From Flavobacterium tibetense (GTDB lineage Bacteria > Bacteroidota > Bacteroidia > Flavobacteriales > Flavobacteriaceae), in NCBI RefSeq assembly GCF_003293845.1, contig NZ_QLST01000002.1, positions 180,269 through 244,268 of the forward strand: DNA of 64,000 nucleotides, in the 5' to 3' direction. Positions within the stretch are counted from its first letter, which is position 1; each line of letters opens with the position of its first letter. Position numbers and translations under genes: made by a program. Under the pieces are notes generated by a model, which did no database searches, was not told the DNA's origin, and saw only the letters and a program-made list of their open reading frames with translations. Positions 41,639 through 50,867 of this stretch are shown here, in pieces.

Positions 41639-43159
41639 ATGTCTTTACTCATAAATTCTATAGCTTCATGGTTGCTCAAAAAACGAATTCATCAAATGGA
41701 ATTGTTTTTAAAATATCCCAATGAGGTACAAGAAGAACTTTTGCATAGTTTACTAAAAGCCGCAGAACAAACTGAAATTGGCAAGAATTACGATTTCTCA
41801 AGCATAAAAAACTACAAAACCTTTGCCGAAAGAGTTCCTGTTTCCACTTACGAAGAATTGGAACCCCTAATTGAAAAAACCAGAAAAGGTGAACAAAACG
41901 TTTTTTGGAACACCCCTATAAAATGGTTTGCAAAATCTTCTGGAACTACCAATGCTAAAAGCAAATTCATTCCTGTTAGTAGTGAAGCTTTAGAAAATTG
42001 TCACTACAAAGCGAGCAAAGATTTGTTGTGTTTGTATTTGAACAATAATGAAGATTCGCAATTGTTCACCGGAAAAAGTTTGCGTTTGGGTGGCAGCAAG
42101 CAACTGTATGAAAACAACAATACTTTTTTTGGTGATTTATCGGCCATTTTAATTGACAATATGCCTGTTTGGGCAGAATTTAGTTCCACACCATGCAATA
42201 AAGTTTCTTTAATGGGCGATTGGGAAACCAAATTACCAGCCATCATCAATGAAACCATTAATGAAAATGTAACCAGTTTGGCTGGAGTTCCTAGTTGGAT
42301 GTTAGTTTTACTTAACAAAACATTGGAAACCAAAGGCAAAGAAAATTTATTGGAAATTTGGCCTAATGCAGAAGTCTATTTTCATGGTGGCGTAAATTTT
42401 GAACCCTATCGCGAACAATATAAAAAGTTGTTTCCAAAAGAAAGCTTCAAATACTATGAAATTTACAATGCCTCAGAAGGATTTTTCGCTATTCAAGACC
42501 AAAATAATTCCAATGAATTACTGTTGATGTTGGATTATGGCATTTTCTATGAATTTATTCCAATGGATACTTTTGGAACTGCCAATCAAAAAGTAATTCC
42601 ATTGAGTGAAGTGGAGTTGTTTAAAAATTATGCTTTGGTTATCACTACTAATTCTGGACTTTGGCGTTATATGATTGGTGATACCATTAGATTTACGTCT
42701 TTGAATCCGTATCGTATTATGGTTACTGGTAGAACTAAACATCATATTAATGTTTTTGGTGAAGAATTAATGGTTGAGAATACCGATAAAGCCATTGCTA
42801 AAACGTGTTCTGAATTGAACTGTGAAGTAATAGATTATACCGTTGCCCCTATTTTCATGGAAGGCAAAGCAAAAGGAGCTCACGAGTGGATTGTTGAATT
42901 TAAGTCCTATCCAGATAGTATAGCAAATTTCGCAAAATGTTTGGATAACAACCTACAACAACTCAATTCGGATTACGAAGCTAAAAGACACAATAACATG
43001 ACATTAAACCCGTTAACAATTAATGTAGCGCGTTCTGGTTTGTTTTATGACTGGCTTAAAGAAAATGACAAACTGGGTGGACAACACAAAGTTCCAAGGT
43101 TATCTAATGATAGAAAGTATTTAGACGAACTTTTAAAGCTACAACTAATTACAATTTAA
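41639..43159 (+). CDS. GH3-family acyl-adenylating protein
   Basis: 506 residues of the bacterial GH3 branch of adenylating enzymes. The ATP-binding signature SSGTTNAKSKFIPVS is clear; later motifs are NASEGFFAIQDQ and GLWRYMIGDTIRF. Plant GH3 proteins conjugate amino acids to carboxylic acid hormones, but the bacterial substrate is unknown. Length is close to the family. A 52-residue lipoprotein gene starts 6 bases after its stop. Confidence 0.9.
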   Translation: MSLLINSIASWLLKKRIHQMELFLKYPNEVQEELLHSLLKAAEQTEIGKNYDFSSIKNYKTFAERVPVSTYEELEPLIEKTRKGEQNVFWNTPIKWFAKSSGTTNAKSKFIPVSSEALENCHYKASKDLLCLYLNNNEDSQLFTGKSLRLGGSKQLYENNNTFFGDLSAILIDNMPVWAEFSSTPCNKVSLMGDWETKLPAIINETINENVTSLAGVPSWMLVLLNKTLETKGKENLLEIWPNAEVYFHGGVNFEPYREQYKKLFPKESFKYYEIYNASEGFFAIQDQNNSNELLLMLDYGIFYEFIPMDTFGTANQKVIPLSEVELFKNYALVITTNSGLWRYMIGDTIRFTSLNPYRIMVTGRTKHHINVFGEELMVENTDKAIAKTCSELNCEVIDYTVAPIFMEGKAKGAHEWIVEFKSYPDSIANFAKCLDNNLQQLNSDYEAKRHNNMTLNPLTINVARSGLFYDWLKENDKLGGQHKVPRLSNDRKYLDELLKLQLITI

Positions 43160-43165
43160 AAAAAT

Positions 43166-43324
43166 ATGAAAAAAGATAAAATTATTTTCACCCTTTTAAT
43201 CTTAGGTTTTCTTGCTTCTTGCGGACCAAAAAGATATGGTTGTGGACCAAGACGATGTGAAATTAAAAAAACAGAAGTTCCAATTCTTGAAAGTTATATT
43301 TATAACAAAAATAGTTTAGCTTAA
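43166..43324 (+). CDS. 52-residue cysteine-containing lipoprotein
   Basis: Short gene from ATG 43166: signal KKDKIIFTLLILGFLASC with lipobox Cys 19, then GPKRYGCGPRRCEIKK and a short tail ending YNKNSLA. The mature peptide is basic with a C-x6-C-x4-C spacing. It starts 6 bases after the GH3-like gene and ends 154 bases before the OmpA gene. It resembles the 45-residue lipoprotein on the other side of OmpA. Function unknown; clear signal peptide and spacing support it as real. Confidence 0.75.
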   Translation: MKKDKIIFTLLILGFLASCGPKRYGCGPRRCEIKKTEVPILESYIYNKNSLA

Positions 43325-43435
43325 CTATAAATATAACAAAAACGCATTTCGTCGATTATTTGTACACTTTATCGAAATGTTTAACAAATGTTTAAAAATT
43401 AATGAATTAAAGTATCTATTTTAAAGAAATTCTCA

Positions 43436-43443
43436 TACTTTTG
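43436..43443 (+). promoter_or_regulatory. -7 box for the OmpA/PD40 gene
   Basis: TACTTTTG matches TAnnTTTG, 35 bases before the ATG at 43479. No clear TTG at -33. Confidence 0.45.
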
Positions 43444-43478
43444 CACCCGATTTTAAATTTATATTAAGAAAAGGTTTT

Positions 43479-45047
43479 ATGAGAGTATTTGTAAAAACAT
43501 TAATTGCCACATTATTTTTAAGCCAAGCTTTAATTGCACAAGAACCACAACGTGTTGAAGGTGCTGATTCTATTTCAAACATTTTAAAGAATTCTACTAA
43601 AGGATTGCGTTATGTTTTAAGCGATTCAGGAATAAACTCGGAATTAAATGAAGTTGGCACCACTTTTTTTAGAAACAAATACATTATCTTATCAAATAAA
43701 AAGAGAAGACATTACGAAACTACTTTTAACGAAGAAACTAACGCTTTCAACAACAACTTATATTGTGTAGACGTTGATAAAGATGGCAACTTGTCTTTTC
43801 CTTTATTGTTTTCAAAAGATTTGGATTCTAAAAACAACGAAGGATCTTTAACTTTTTCTCCAGATCAAAAAACTATTTTCTTTACGCAAGAAAATCCGAA
43901 CAAAACCAATCATTACGAATTGTATAGTGCGCAATTAGACACAACAACAAACAGACCTTTTTGGGGAAATATCAAAAAAATTGACTTATTACCTGAAAAC
44001 TATTCTGTTGAAACACCGGGAATTTCTGCTGATGGCACTAAACTTTATTTTGCATCAGATATCCCTGGAGGATTTGGAGGATTTGATATTTATGTAGCTG
44101 AAATCAATCCTGACGGAACAATTGGCGCTTATAAAAATTTAGGCCCAAATGTAAATACTAAAGAAGATGAAAAATACCCAAATGTTACTCCTGACAATAA
44201 ACATTTGTATTTTTCTTCTAAAGGCCATTTGAATATGGGTGGTTATGATGTATTTAGATCTTCTATTGTTGGAGACAACTATTTACAAGCCTTAAATTTA
44301 GGAGTTACTTTAAACTCTAGAAGAGATGATTTAGCTTTTGTATTAGTTGATAGCAACAAAGGTTATGTTTCTACTGACAAATCAAATGCAGGAAATTTTG
44401 ATATTTTAAAGTTCGAAATCAAACAATTAGAAAAAGGAAAAACTAATTTCACCATTGTTGAGAAAAAAACTGGAGTAGCTTTACCAAATGCAAAAGTTAT
44501 TATTAAAGATGAATTTGGTAAAACCATAACGGAAACAATTTCAGACAAAGATGGAAAGGTAAATGTAGAAATCAATCCTATTTCTTATAATTATATTACT
44601 ATTGACAAAGAAGGTTACGAACCATTTTCTACCAATTTCACTTCAGAGAAAATCATAACTAACCCGATTGAATTAAAACAAGCAAAAGCAATTGTTACTG
44701 AAGATGCAATTGTTATTGAAAACATCTTCTTTGAATTCAACAAAGCAACCTTACTTCCTGAATCGGAATTATCTTTAAACAAAATTGTGGAAGTTTTGGA
44801 ACAATTTCCAAATATGAAATTAGCTCTTGAGGCACATACCGACACTAAAGGTTCACAAAATTACAACTTGCCTTTATCAGATAAAAGAGCAAAAGCAGCT
44901 TATGACTATTTAGTTAAAAAAGGAATTACAAAAGACCGTTTAACTTCAAAAGGATTTGGAAAAGCTAATCCGGTTGTAAAATGCACAAAATGTACAACTG
45001 AAGAAGATCAGAAAAACAGACGCGTTGAATTTAAAATTATCAAATAA
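43479..45047 (+). CDS. OmpA-family protein with PD40 repeats
   Basis: 522 residues with signal peptide (FLSQALIAQ). Residues about 120-320 hold PD40/WD40-like blades (GSLTFSPDQKTIFFTQ, PGISADGTKLYFASDIPGG, YPNVTPDNKHLYFSS). A CnaB-like carboxypeptidase-regulatory domain follows (KTGVALPNAKVIIKDEFGKT). The C-terminal OmpA domain binds peptidoglycan (LALEAHTDTKGS, NLPLSDKRAKAAYDYL). This recalls PorE of the type IX system but no TPR part is seen, so I only call it OmpA-like. Probably an outer membrane-peptidoglycan link. Confidence 0.9.
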   Translation: MRVFVKTLIATLFLSQALIAQEPQRVEGADSISNILKNSTKGLRYVLSDSGINSELNEVGTTFFRNKYIILSNKKRRHYETTFNEETNAFNNNLYCVDVDKDGNLSFPLLFSKDLDSKNNEGSLTFSPDQKTIFFTQENPNKTNHYELYSAQLDTTTNRPFWGNIKKIDLLPENYSVETPGISADGTKLYFASDIPGGFGGFDIYVAEINPDGTIGAYKNLGPNVNTKEDEKYPNVTPDNKHLYFSSKGHLNMGGYDVFRSSIVGDNYLQALNLGVTLNSRRDDLAFVLVDSNKGYVSTDKSNAGNFDILKFEIKQLEKGKTNFTIVEKKTGVALPNAKVIIKDEFGKTITETISDKDGKVNVEINPISYNYITIDKEGYEPFSTNFTSEKIITNPIELKQAKAIVTEDAIVIENIFFEFNKATLLPESELSLNKIVEVLEQFPNMKLALEAHTDTKGSQNYNLPLSDKRAKAAYDYLVKKGITKDRLTSKGFGKANPVVKCTKCTTEEDQKNRRVEFKIIK

Positions 45048-45068
45048 ACACACAACTATATCAAAATC

Positions 45069-45206
45069 ATGAGAAAAGCAGTAGCAATTACATTAATTTC
45101 AGGTTCTTTTTTACTAACCTCTTGCTCAAGCGGCTGGAGTTGCAAAAGTAGATACGTTAAAAGTGACAAAAAGCAAAACACGATAGAAAACAAAAAGAAT
45201 GCATAA
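45069..45206 (+). CDS. 45-residue cysteine-containing lipoprotein
   Basis: From ATG 45069: RKAVAITLISGSFLLTSC (lipobox Cys 19), then SSGWSCKSRYVKSDKKQN and a basic tail. It starts 21 bases after the OmpA gene stop and is followed by a strong terminator, so it is the last gene of that transcript. Small size and basic Cys-containing mature peptide resemble the lipoprotein at 43166. Function unknown. Confidence 0.75.
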   Translation: MRKAVAITLISGSFLLTSCSSGWSCKSRYVKSDKKQNTIENKKNA

Positions 45207-45210
45207 TACA

Positions 45211-45241
45211 AAAGGCGACCAATTGGTCGCCTTTGTTTTTT
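45211..45241 (+). terminator. Terminator between convergent OmpA transcript and clpX
   Basis: 10-bp perfect stem AAAGGCGACC/GGTCGCCTTT (45211-45220 with 45225-45234), AATT loop, then T-run. Confidence 0.92.
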
Positions 45242-45256
45242 TACAATGATTTTCTA

Positions 45257-46489
45257 TTATGAAGCAGTCTTCAAACGTTGTAATAAATTTTTATCTAAAC
45301 TTTGCGCAGCTAAATCTCTTGTTATGTGTAATTCTTTGTCGTCAGAACTTGGTAAATCATACATAGCATCTGTTAAAATTGCTTCGCATAAAGAACGCAA
45401 ACCTCTTGCTCCTAATTTATACTCTAGCGCTTTTCCAACAATAAAATCTAATGCTTCTTCATCAATAGTAAATTCCACATCATCCATTAGGAATAATTTT
45501 TTATACTGTTTGATTAAAGCGTTTTTTGGTTCCGTTAAAATAGCCCTTAAAGTAGCTGCGTCCAATGGATCCATGTAAGTTAAAACCGGTAAACGTCCAA
45601 TAATTTCAGGTATTAAACCAAAATCTTTTAAATCTTTTGGAATTACATATTGCAGTAAGTTATCTTGGTCAATATTATCAGTATTTTTTGAAGAACCATA
45701 ACCAACTGCTTGACGATTTAATCGTTTAGAAATAATCCTTTCGATTCCGTCAAAGGCACCACCAGCTATGAATAAAATATTTTGGGTGTTCACCTCAACA
45801 AATTTCTGATCTGGATGTTTTCTTCCTCCTTTCGGCGGAACATTTACAACTGTTCCTTCAAGTAGCTTCAATAATGCTTGTTGCACACCTTCTCCAGAAA
45901 CATCTCTTGTAATTGATGGATTATCACTTTTACGTGCAATTTTATCAATTTCATCAATAAAAACAATTCCTCTTTCTGCTTTGGCCACATCATAATCTGC
46001 GGCTTGAAGTAGACGTGTTAAAATACTCTCCACATCTTCTCCTACATAACCTGCTTCAGTTAAAACAGTTGCATCAACAATAGCTAGCGGCACATTCAAC
46101 ATTTTAGCAATGGTTTTTGCTACTAATGTTTTACCTGTTCCCGTTTGCCCAACCATGATGATATTACTCTTCTCAATCTCTACTTCGTCTTCTTGATTTT
46201 TTTGCAATAATCTTTTGTAATGGTTGTAAACCGCTACACTCATTACTTTTTTGGTTTGCTCTTGTCCAATTACATAAGCATCTAAAAATGCTTTTATTTC
46301 CTTGGGTTTCTGCAACACCAAGTCAACCATAAGCTCACTTTTGCCACTTTGGCGTAATTCTTCTAGGACAATACCATGTGCCTGCTCGATACATCTGTCG
46401 CAAATATGCGCATCAATACCTGCAATTAATAAATTAGTTTCTGGCTTTTTCCTTCCACAAAACGAACATTCTAATACTTCTTTTGCCAT
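45257..46489 (-). CDS. clpX: ClpX, ATP-dependent unfoldase of ClpXP
   Basis: 410-residue AAA+ unfoldase that feeds proteins to ClpP. N-terminal zinc-binding domain [10 protein letters not shown] ... CDRCIEQA; Walker A GQTGTGKT; Walker [13 protein letters not shown]; pore loop GYVGED; sensor region [12 protein letters not shown]. Length is typical. Third gene of tig-clpP-clpX, with a hairpin element between clpP and clpX. Confidence 0.97.
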   Translation of the reverse strand: MAKEVLECSFCGRKKPETNLLIAGIDAHICDRCIEQAHGIVLEELRQSGKSELMVDLVLQKPKEIKAFLDAYVIGQEQTKKVMSVAVYNHYKRLLQKNQEDEVEIEKSNIIMVGQTGTGKTLVAKTIAKMLNVPLAIVDATVLTEAGYVGEDVESILTRLLQAADYDVAKAERGIVFIDEIDKIARKSDNPSITRDVSGEGVQQALLKLLEGTVVNVPPKGGRKHPDQKFVEVNTQNILFIAGGAFDGIERIISKRLNRQAVGYGSSKNTDNIDQDNLLQYVIPKDLKDFGLIPEIIGRLPVLTYMDPLDAATLRAILTEPKNALIKQYKKLFLMDDVEFTIDEEALDFIVGKALEYKLGARGLRSLCEAILTDAMYDLPSSDDKELHITRDLAAQSLDKNLLQRLKTAS

Positions 46490-46500
46490 TTCTCGGTCAA

Positions 46501-46557
46501 CAGTCGCAGTTTTCAGTCGCAGTAAAATGTAAACTGAGACTGAAAACCGAAAACTGA
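46501..46557. repeat. Intergenic hairpin element between clpP and clpX
   Basis: 46509-46523 (GTTTTCAGTCGCAGT) pairs with 46533-46547 (ACTGAGACTGAAAAC) with one mismatch around a 9-base loop; extra copies of the CAGT/ACTG word lie on both flanks (46501-46508 and 46548-46556). Same word family as 18659-18737 and 19771-19815. No T-run. Confidence 0.75.
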
Positions 46558-46559
46558 TT

Positions 46560-47231
46560 TTATCTTGTTAATACTTCATCAATCATTCCGTAAGTTTTTG
46601 CTTCGCTAGCAATCATCCAATAATCTCTATCACTGTCATTATGAACTTTATCGATGTCTTGTCCTGAATGTTTAGCTATAATTTCATACAACTCGCTTTT
46701 TAATTTTAAAATTTCACGCGTTGTAATTTCGATATCTGAAGCTTGTCCTTGTGCGCCACCTAATGGTTGGTGAATCATCACTCTTGAATGTGGCAAGGCA
46801 CTTCTTTTTCCAGCTGCTCCAGCGCATAATAAAACCGCACCCATTGAAGCCGCCATTCCTGTACAAATAGTAGCTACATCTGGCTTAATAAATTGCATAG
46901 TGTCATAAATCCCTAATCCAGCGTAAACACCTCCACCAGGAGAATTTACATAAATTTGAATGTCTTTAGAAGCATCTAAACTTTCTAAAAACAACAACTG
47001 TGCTTGTACAATATTGGCAATTTGATCGTCAATTCCTGTTCCAAGAAAGATAATTCTATCCATCATCAAACGAGAGAAAACGTCAAGTTGAGTTACATTC
47101 ATTTGGCGCTCTTCCATGATGTATGGCGTCATACCAATTGGCGTTACTCTACTTACCAATTTATCCAAATACAAACTATTGATTCTATGGTGCTTTGTAG
47201 CGTAATTTTTAAATTCTTTACCAAAATTCAT
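46560..47231 (-). CDS. clpP: ClpP, ATP-dependent Clp protease proteolytic subunit
   Basis: 223-residue serine protease. Nucleophile serine in [11 protein letters not shown], histidine in [12 protein letters not shown], aspartate in the C-terminal [13 protein letters not shown] part. Oxyanion strand is [14 protein letters not shown]-terminal extension of about 25 residues before the core ([13 protein letters not shown]) is somewhat longer than in E. coli. Between tig and clpX in the usual order. Confidence 0.97.
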   Translation of the reverse strand: MNFGKEFKNYATKHHRINSLYLDKLVSRVTPIGMTPYIMEERQMNVTQLDVFSRLMMDRIIFLGTGIDDQIANIVQAQLLFLESLDASKDIQIYVNSPGGGVYAGLGIYDTMQFIKPDVATICTGMAASMGAVLLCAGAAGKRSALPHSRVMIHQPLGGAQGQASDIEITTREILKLKSELYEIIAKHSGQDIDKVHNDSDRDYWMIASEAKTYGMIDEVLTR

Positions 47232-47312
47232 ATATAAAAATATTAAAGGTTTAAAATAAGAACGTCAAACTATAGAGTCTGACGTTCAAAGATAATTATT
47301 TTTTATGAGAAA

Positions 47313-48641
47313 TTATTCTTCTCCGTACATTGCTTTAATAAACTCTTGGTAATTTACTTTTTTAGCTTTAGCATTTACTTTTTCCTTGAACAAGTGCATC
47401 ATTTTCTCATTCATTACTTGTTCTGATAAACGCTTCACTTCATCTTGATTCGACATTACTCTAGCTACGATTCCGTCAATTTCTTCGTCTGTTGGGTTTA
47501 ATTGTCCAAACTGCGCCATTTGTTGTTTAATTAAAACCGCTGTATGAGATCGTAAATCTTCGAAAGTGATTTGCAAGTTATTCTCAGCAATAATTTTACC
47601 CTCGATTAATTGGTAACGCAATCCTTTTTCAGATTTTGCATATTCCTCATTAGCTTGATCTTCAGAAAGTGGATTTTCACCTACAGTTTGAATCCATTTT
47701 TTTAAGAATGTTTCAGGCAAATCGAATTTGGTGTTTTCAATTAACGATTCAATTACATCATTTAAAAACTTCTGATCAGCTTGTTGCGCGAATTGACCTT
47801 CAGCATCTTCTTTAATTTTAGCTTTTAAATCTTCAACAGAAGTTACAACACCTTCACCAAATAATTTATCGAATAATTCTTGGTTTAATTCTGCTTTTTC
47901 TACTGAATTGATTTCTTCGATAGTAAAATTAACTACAATGTCCAAACCGTGTACATCATCGTGACCCACTTTTAGATAATCCATTAATTTGTGATCGTCG
48001 TCAAATAAACCTTTGGTTTTTAATTCAACTATATCACCTACTTTTTTACCAACAAATAATTTTGCTGTCTTTTTATCATTGAATATATCTAAAGTAATTG
48101 TAGTTGTATTGTTGATTCCTTTTTCTTCATTAGTAAAAGTTCCTCTTAAAGTGTGATCTTCAGCAACTTTATCTTGAGAGATTAATTTACCATATTGCTT
48201 TTGAATACGTTCCACTTGTTCGTCTAACATTTTTTCATCAGCAACAATTTCGTATTTTACTACACTTGATTTTGCATTTAAGTCAACTTTAAATTCTGGA
48301 GCCAAACCTAATTCAAATTCAAAAGTAAAATCTTCTTTATCCCAATTGAAATCTTCAGTGATTTTTGGAAGAGGGTTTCCTAATATATCTAATTTTTCTT
48401 CTACTAAATAATCATTTAAAGAAGCTTGTAAAATTTTATTCACTTCATCTAACAAAACTGCTTTACCATACTGCTTTTCAATTAAGCTCATTGGCACAGC
48501 TCCTTTTCTAAAACCAGGAATATTAGCATTTTTTCTGTAATCTGCTAAAACTTTAGCAACTTTGTCAGCGTAATCATTTTTTGAAATTGCTACTGTTACA
48601 ATAGCATTTAAGGCATCCACCTGCGATCTTGAAATGTTCAT
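47313..48641 (-). CDS. tig: Trigger factor, ribosome-associated chaperone
   Basis: 442 residues. The ribosome-binding signature GFRKGAVPMSLIEKQYG is present at residues about 43-59 (consensus GFRxGxxP). Central PPIase-like domain is degenerate, as common in Bacteroidota, and the C-terminal helical chaperone domain is long. Cytoplasmic. First gene of tig-clpP-clpX, with its own promoter. Confidence 0.93.
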   Translation of the reverse strand: MNISRSQVDALNAIVTVAISKNDYADKVAKVLADYRKNANIPGFRKGAVPMSLIEKQYGKAVLLDEVNKILQASLNDYLVEEKLDILGNPLPKITEDFNWDKEDFTFEFELGLAPEFKVDLNAKSSVVKYEIVADEKMLDEQVERIQKQYGKLISQDKVAEDHTLRGTFTNEEKGINNTTTITLDIFNDKKTAKLFVGKKVGDIVELKTKGLFDDDHKLMDYLKVGHDDVHGLDIVVNFTIEEINSVEKAELNQELFDKLFGEGVVTSVEDLKAKIKEDAEGQFAQQADQKFLNDVIESLIENTKFDLPETFLKKWIQTVGENPLSEDQANEEYAKSEKGLRYQLIEGKIIAENNLQITFEDLRSHTAVLIKQQMAQFGQLNPTDEEIDGIVARVMSNQDEVKRLSEQVMNEKMMHLFKEKVNAKAKKVNYQEFIKAMYGEE

Positions 48642-48676
48642 TATTTCTTTATTTTTATATCATGAAATTCGGGTTG

Positions 48677-48707
48677 CAAAATTATATATTTTTTACAACT
48701 CAAACAA
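48677..48707 (-). promoter_or_regulatory. Promoter of tig-clpP-clpX
   Basis: On the minus strand TTG (48705-48707), 20-base spacer, TAATTTTG (48677-48684): full consensus match, about 35 bases before the tig ATG. The remaining gap to 48833 shows no gene. Confidence 0.7.
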
Positions 48708-48833
48708 GTTTTTAATTAATTGAATTTCATATGTTTAAATTTTATTTTTAGAAGTAACATATGGTATCGCCATTTAGTTATAGATATTTGCAAGGAAACG
48801 ACTTTATTTATGGCAATTTCAGAATACTATAAT

Positions 48834-49178
48834 TTATTCTTCATTAATCAATATTTTATTCATTACAGATTGCCCGAAAGAAAGTAAAATACTGAAAAAT
48901 AAAGCACTCCAAAATCCGGAAACTAGAAATCCAGAAACGAAATGATCCGCAATTAAAACAATGACTGCATTAATTACCAAAAGAAACAATCCCAAAGTTA
49001 TTATTGTTGCTGGAATAGTTAAGAAGATTAAAATTGGTTTTAGAAACACATTCAAAACTCCTAAAACTGCCGCAACAATTAAAGCCGTAGTTAAATCAAC
49101 AACTGTTATTCCAGGCAAGAAATAGGAAATTACAAACACAAGAATAGTTGTAATTAATAATCGGATAAGTAAATTCAT
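48834..49178 (-). CDS. Phage-holin-4-type small membrane protein
   Basis: 114 residues from the ATG complementary to 49176-49178 (MNLLIRLLITTILVFVISYF). Four hydrophobic helices with conserved LGVLNVFLKPILIFLTIPATI, LGLFLLVINAVIVLI and SGFWSALFFSILLSF, as in PF04020 proteins. Despite the family name, these are chromosomal membrane proteins of unknown role. An upstream in-frame ATG would start inside the terminator hairpin, so I reject it. Confidence 0.88.
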   Translation of the reverse strand: MNLLIRLLITTILVFVISYFLPGITVVDLTTALIVAAVLGVLNVFLKPILIFLTIPATIITLGLFLLVINAVIVLIADHFVSGFLVSGFWSALFFSILLSFGQSVMNKILINEE

Positions 49179-49202
49179 GTTTTTATTTTTAAAATTACAA
49201 AA

Positions 49203-49228
49203 AAAAGACACCAAAAATGGTGCCTTTT
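49203..49228 (-). terminator. Terminator after the SGNH hydrolase gene
   Basis: On the minus strand AAAGGCACCA/TGGTGTCTTT (one mismatch) with a short T-rich loop, then a T-run, 26 bases after the gene at 49254. Confidence 0.75.
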
Positions 49229-49253
49229 TCATTTTTTTATAAATACTCCTGTC

Positions 49254-50849
49254 TTAATTTGTAGGTAAAATATTTATACCTGGGAAATAAGAAGGATGAT
49301 ATAAAGGTAAGTTAGACTTGTAATGTCTGTTAATTACTTTTATAATTTCATTTGTAATAACTGCATATCCACGAGCATTAGGATGTACACCATCTAAAGA
49401 AAACAATACAGCTCCTTCATTTGATGGTCCGCTAAAATAGTTAGCCGTATATAATTGTCCAGTTTCAATCCTTAACCCTGAAACTAATTGATTTAAAATT
49501 GCATTCATATCTGCTACAGCTAAATTATTAGCGCTTGCAATTGAAATGATAGCATTATTATAAGCGGTTGTTGCAGCTGCAACTTTAGCTCTTTCATTTG
49601 CCGTTAACACCCATCTGTTTGCCATTGGGTAAGAAACTCCATTGATATTTGCACCTAAAGCAACTAAAGTAGCCGAAGCATTAGCGTTTGGCGTACCAAT
49701 AACTCCAGAAGCTGGTAAAACAACTAAATCATTAGCCGTAGCTTGGCGCGCTTTACCAAATGCAGCTCCAATTTCAGCAGCCACTGGCGCAGGAACACCT
49801 TGCAACATTAATCCACCTGTAATTTCAGCAGTTCTGTCAATTGCGTCAACATCCCAAATTAAAATAGGGTTTGCAGATGTTCCAGACAAAGGATTAACTC
49901 TATTTGGTTCACCAAAAGTTGTAAAAACAGCATCTAAAGGTCCGTATAAGGCTGCATTAAGCGCGTCAATATTTGCTTGACCTCCTAAAGCGGCTGGAGA
50001 AAGCGGATTGTAAGGAACAGTAGTAAAATAAGGGATAGATGTAACACTTGGCACAGTTGCAACAACACCTTTAGCTCCATTTGCCGTTAACGTATTTATA
50101 ATTGTTGAATACACTCCTGCAAAATAAGTTGGATCAGTAATATCATTAGAACCATAACTTAAGGGATTTGGATTTCCAGTTTGATCTACACCCGAACCTC
50201 CTGAAGTTGCATATGCTAAAACATCATTAGCACCAATCCAATTGGTAAAGAATGTTGGGTTTTTAGTCATTGCATCACCTAAAACTGTAGCTGCATTAGA
50301 AGTCGCATGACGAGCAAAATACGGATTTGACAAACCAATCGCCACAACACCAATATCGCCATAATTTGGTGTTAATAGGTGAAATGATTTTGCTCCCGGC
50401 ACTCCCATATTATTGTACGCAGTTCTTTGAACATTTGAAACTTCGATTGTAGAAGTTCCTGCAATATTTTCTGGTCTACCTTCGGATGCATCAATAATTA
50501 ATCTTGTTGGATATTGATTTTCTCCTGTCCCATATTCAATAGGAGCTCCTCCTAACATTAAACCTCCTAAATTATTAACATCATCTGCAAAAGAGGGCTG
50601 AGTAAACTCACCACCACCAACTAATGCAAATTTTTGAGCTAATAAATTAGGAAAAGAATATTGTTGACTAACTCTTGAAACAGTTCTATCCATGTAACCT
50701 GCAGTTAATGAATTACCCACAGCAACATAAGAAGTAAAATCAGCTTCTCCTGCTGTATAATCTGCATTTACTTCATTCTCAAATTCTGGTTCACACGAAG
50801 CAAAACCGAAAGCAGCTAAAACAGCTATATATATATATTTATTTTTCAT
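49254..50849 (-). CDS. SGNH/GDSL hydrolase lipoprotein
   Basis: 531 residues. Lipoprotein signal (AAFGFASC). SGNH blocks: VGNSLTAGYMD (block I, Ser), NWIGANDVLAY (block III, Asn) and LDGVHPNARGY (block V, Asp and His). Lipase or esterase acting in the envelope is likely. It follows the FadL-type porin gene by 18 bases, so the pair may liberate and take up fatty acids, or process acylated glycans; substrate is inference. Confidence 0.9.
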   Translation of the reverse strand: MKNKYIYIAVLAAFGFASCEPEFENEVNADYTAGEADFTSYVAVGNSLTAGYMDRTVSRVSQQYSFPNLLAQKFALVGGGEFTQPSFADDVNNLGGLMLGGAPIEYGTGENQYPTRLIIDASEGRPENIAGTSTIEVSNVQRTAYNNMGVPGAKSFHLLTPNYGDIGVVAIGLSNPYFARHATSNAATVLGDAMTKNPTFFTNWIGANDVLAYATSGGSGVDQTGNPNPLSYGSNDITDPTYFAGVYSTIINTLTANGAKGVVATVPSVTSIPYFTTVPYNPLSPAALGGQANIDALNAALYGPLDAVFTTFGEPNRVNPLSGTSANPILIWDVDAIDRTAEITGGLMLQGVPAPVAAEIGAAFGKARQATANDLVVLPASGVIGTPNANASATLVALGANINGVSYPMANRWVLTANERAKVAAATTAYNNAIISIASANNLAVADMNAILNQLVSGLRIETGQLYTANYFSGPSNEGAVLFSLDGVHPNARGYAVITNEIIKVINRHYKSNLPLYHPSYFPGINILPTN

Positions 50850-50867
50850 TGTCTTTATATTTTAAAA

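Noticed and set aside
43479..45047. Calling the OmpA/PD40 protein PorE of the type IX system
   Set aside because: PD40, regulatory and OmpA parts fit, but no TPR region is seen, and similar proteins unrelated to secretion are common in Bacteroidota.
48774..48833. Short frame of 23 codons starting near 48761
   Set aside because: No signal, no partner gene and too short to judge; I see only intergenic sequence in this gap.
48834..49178. Phage origin suggested by the holin-like family name
   Set aside because: No other phage gene nearby; the family is a common chromosomal four-helix membrane protein.
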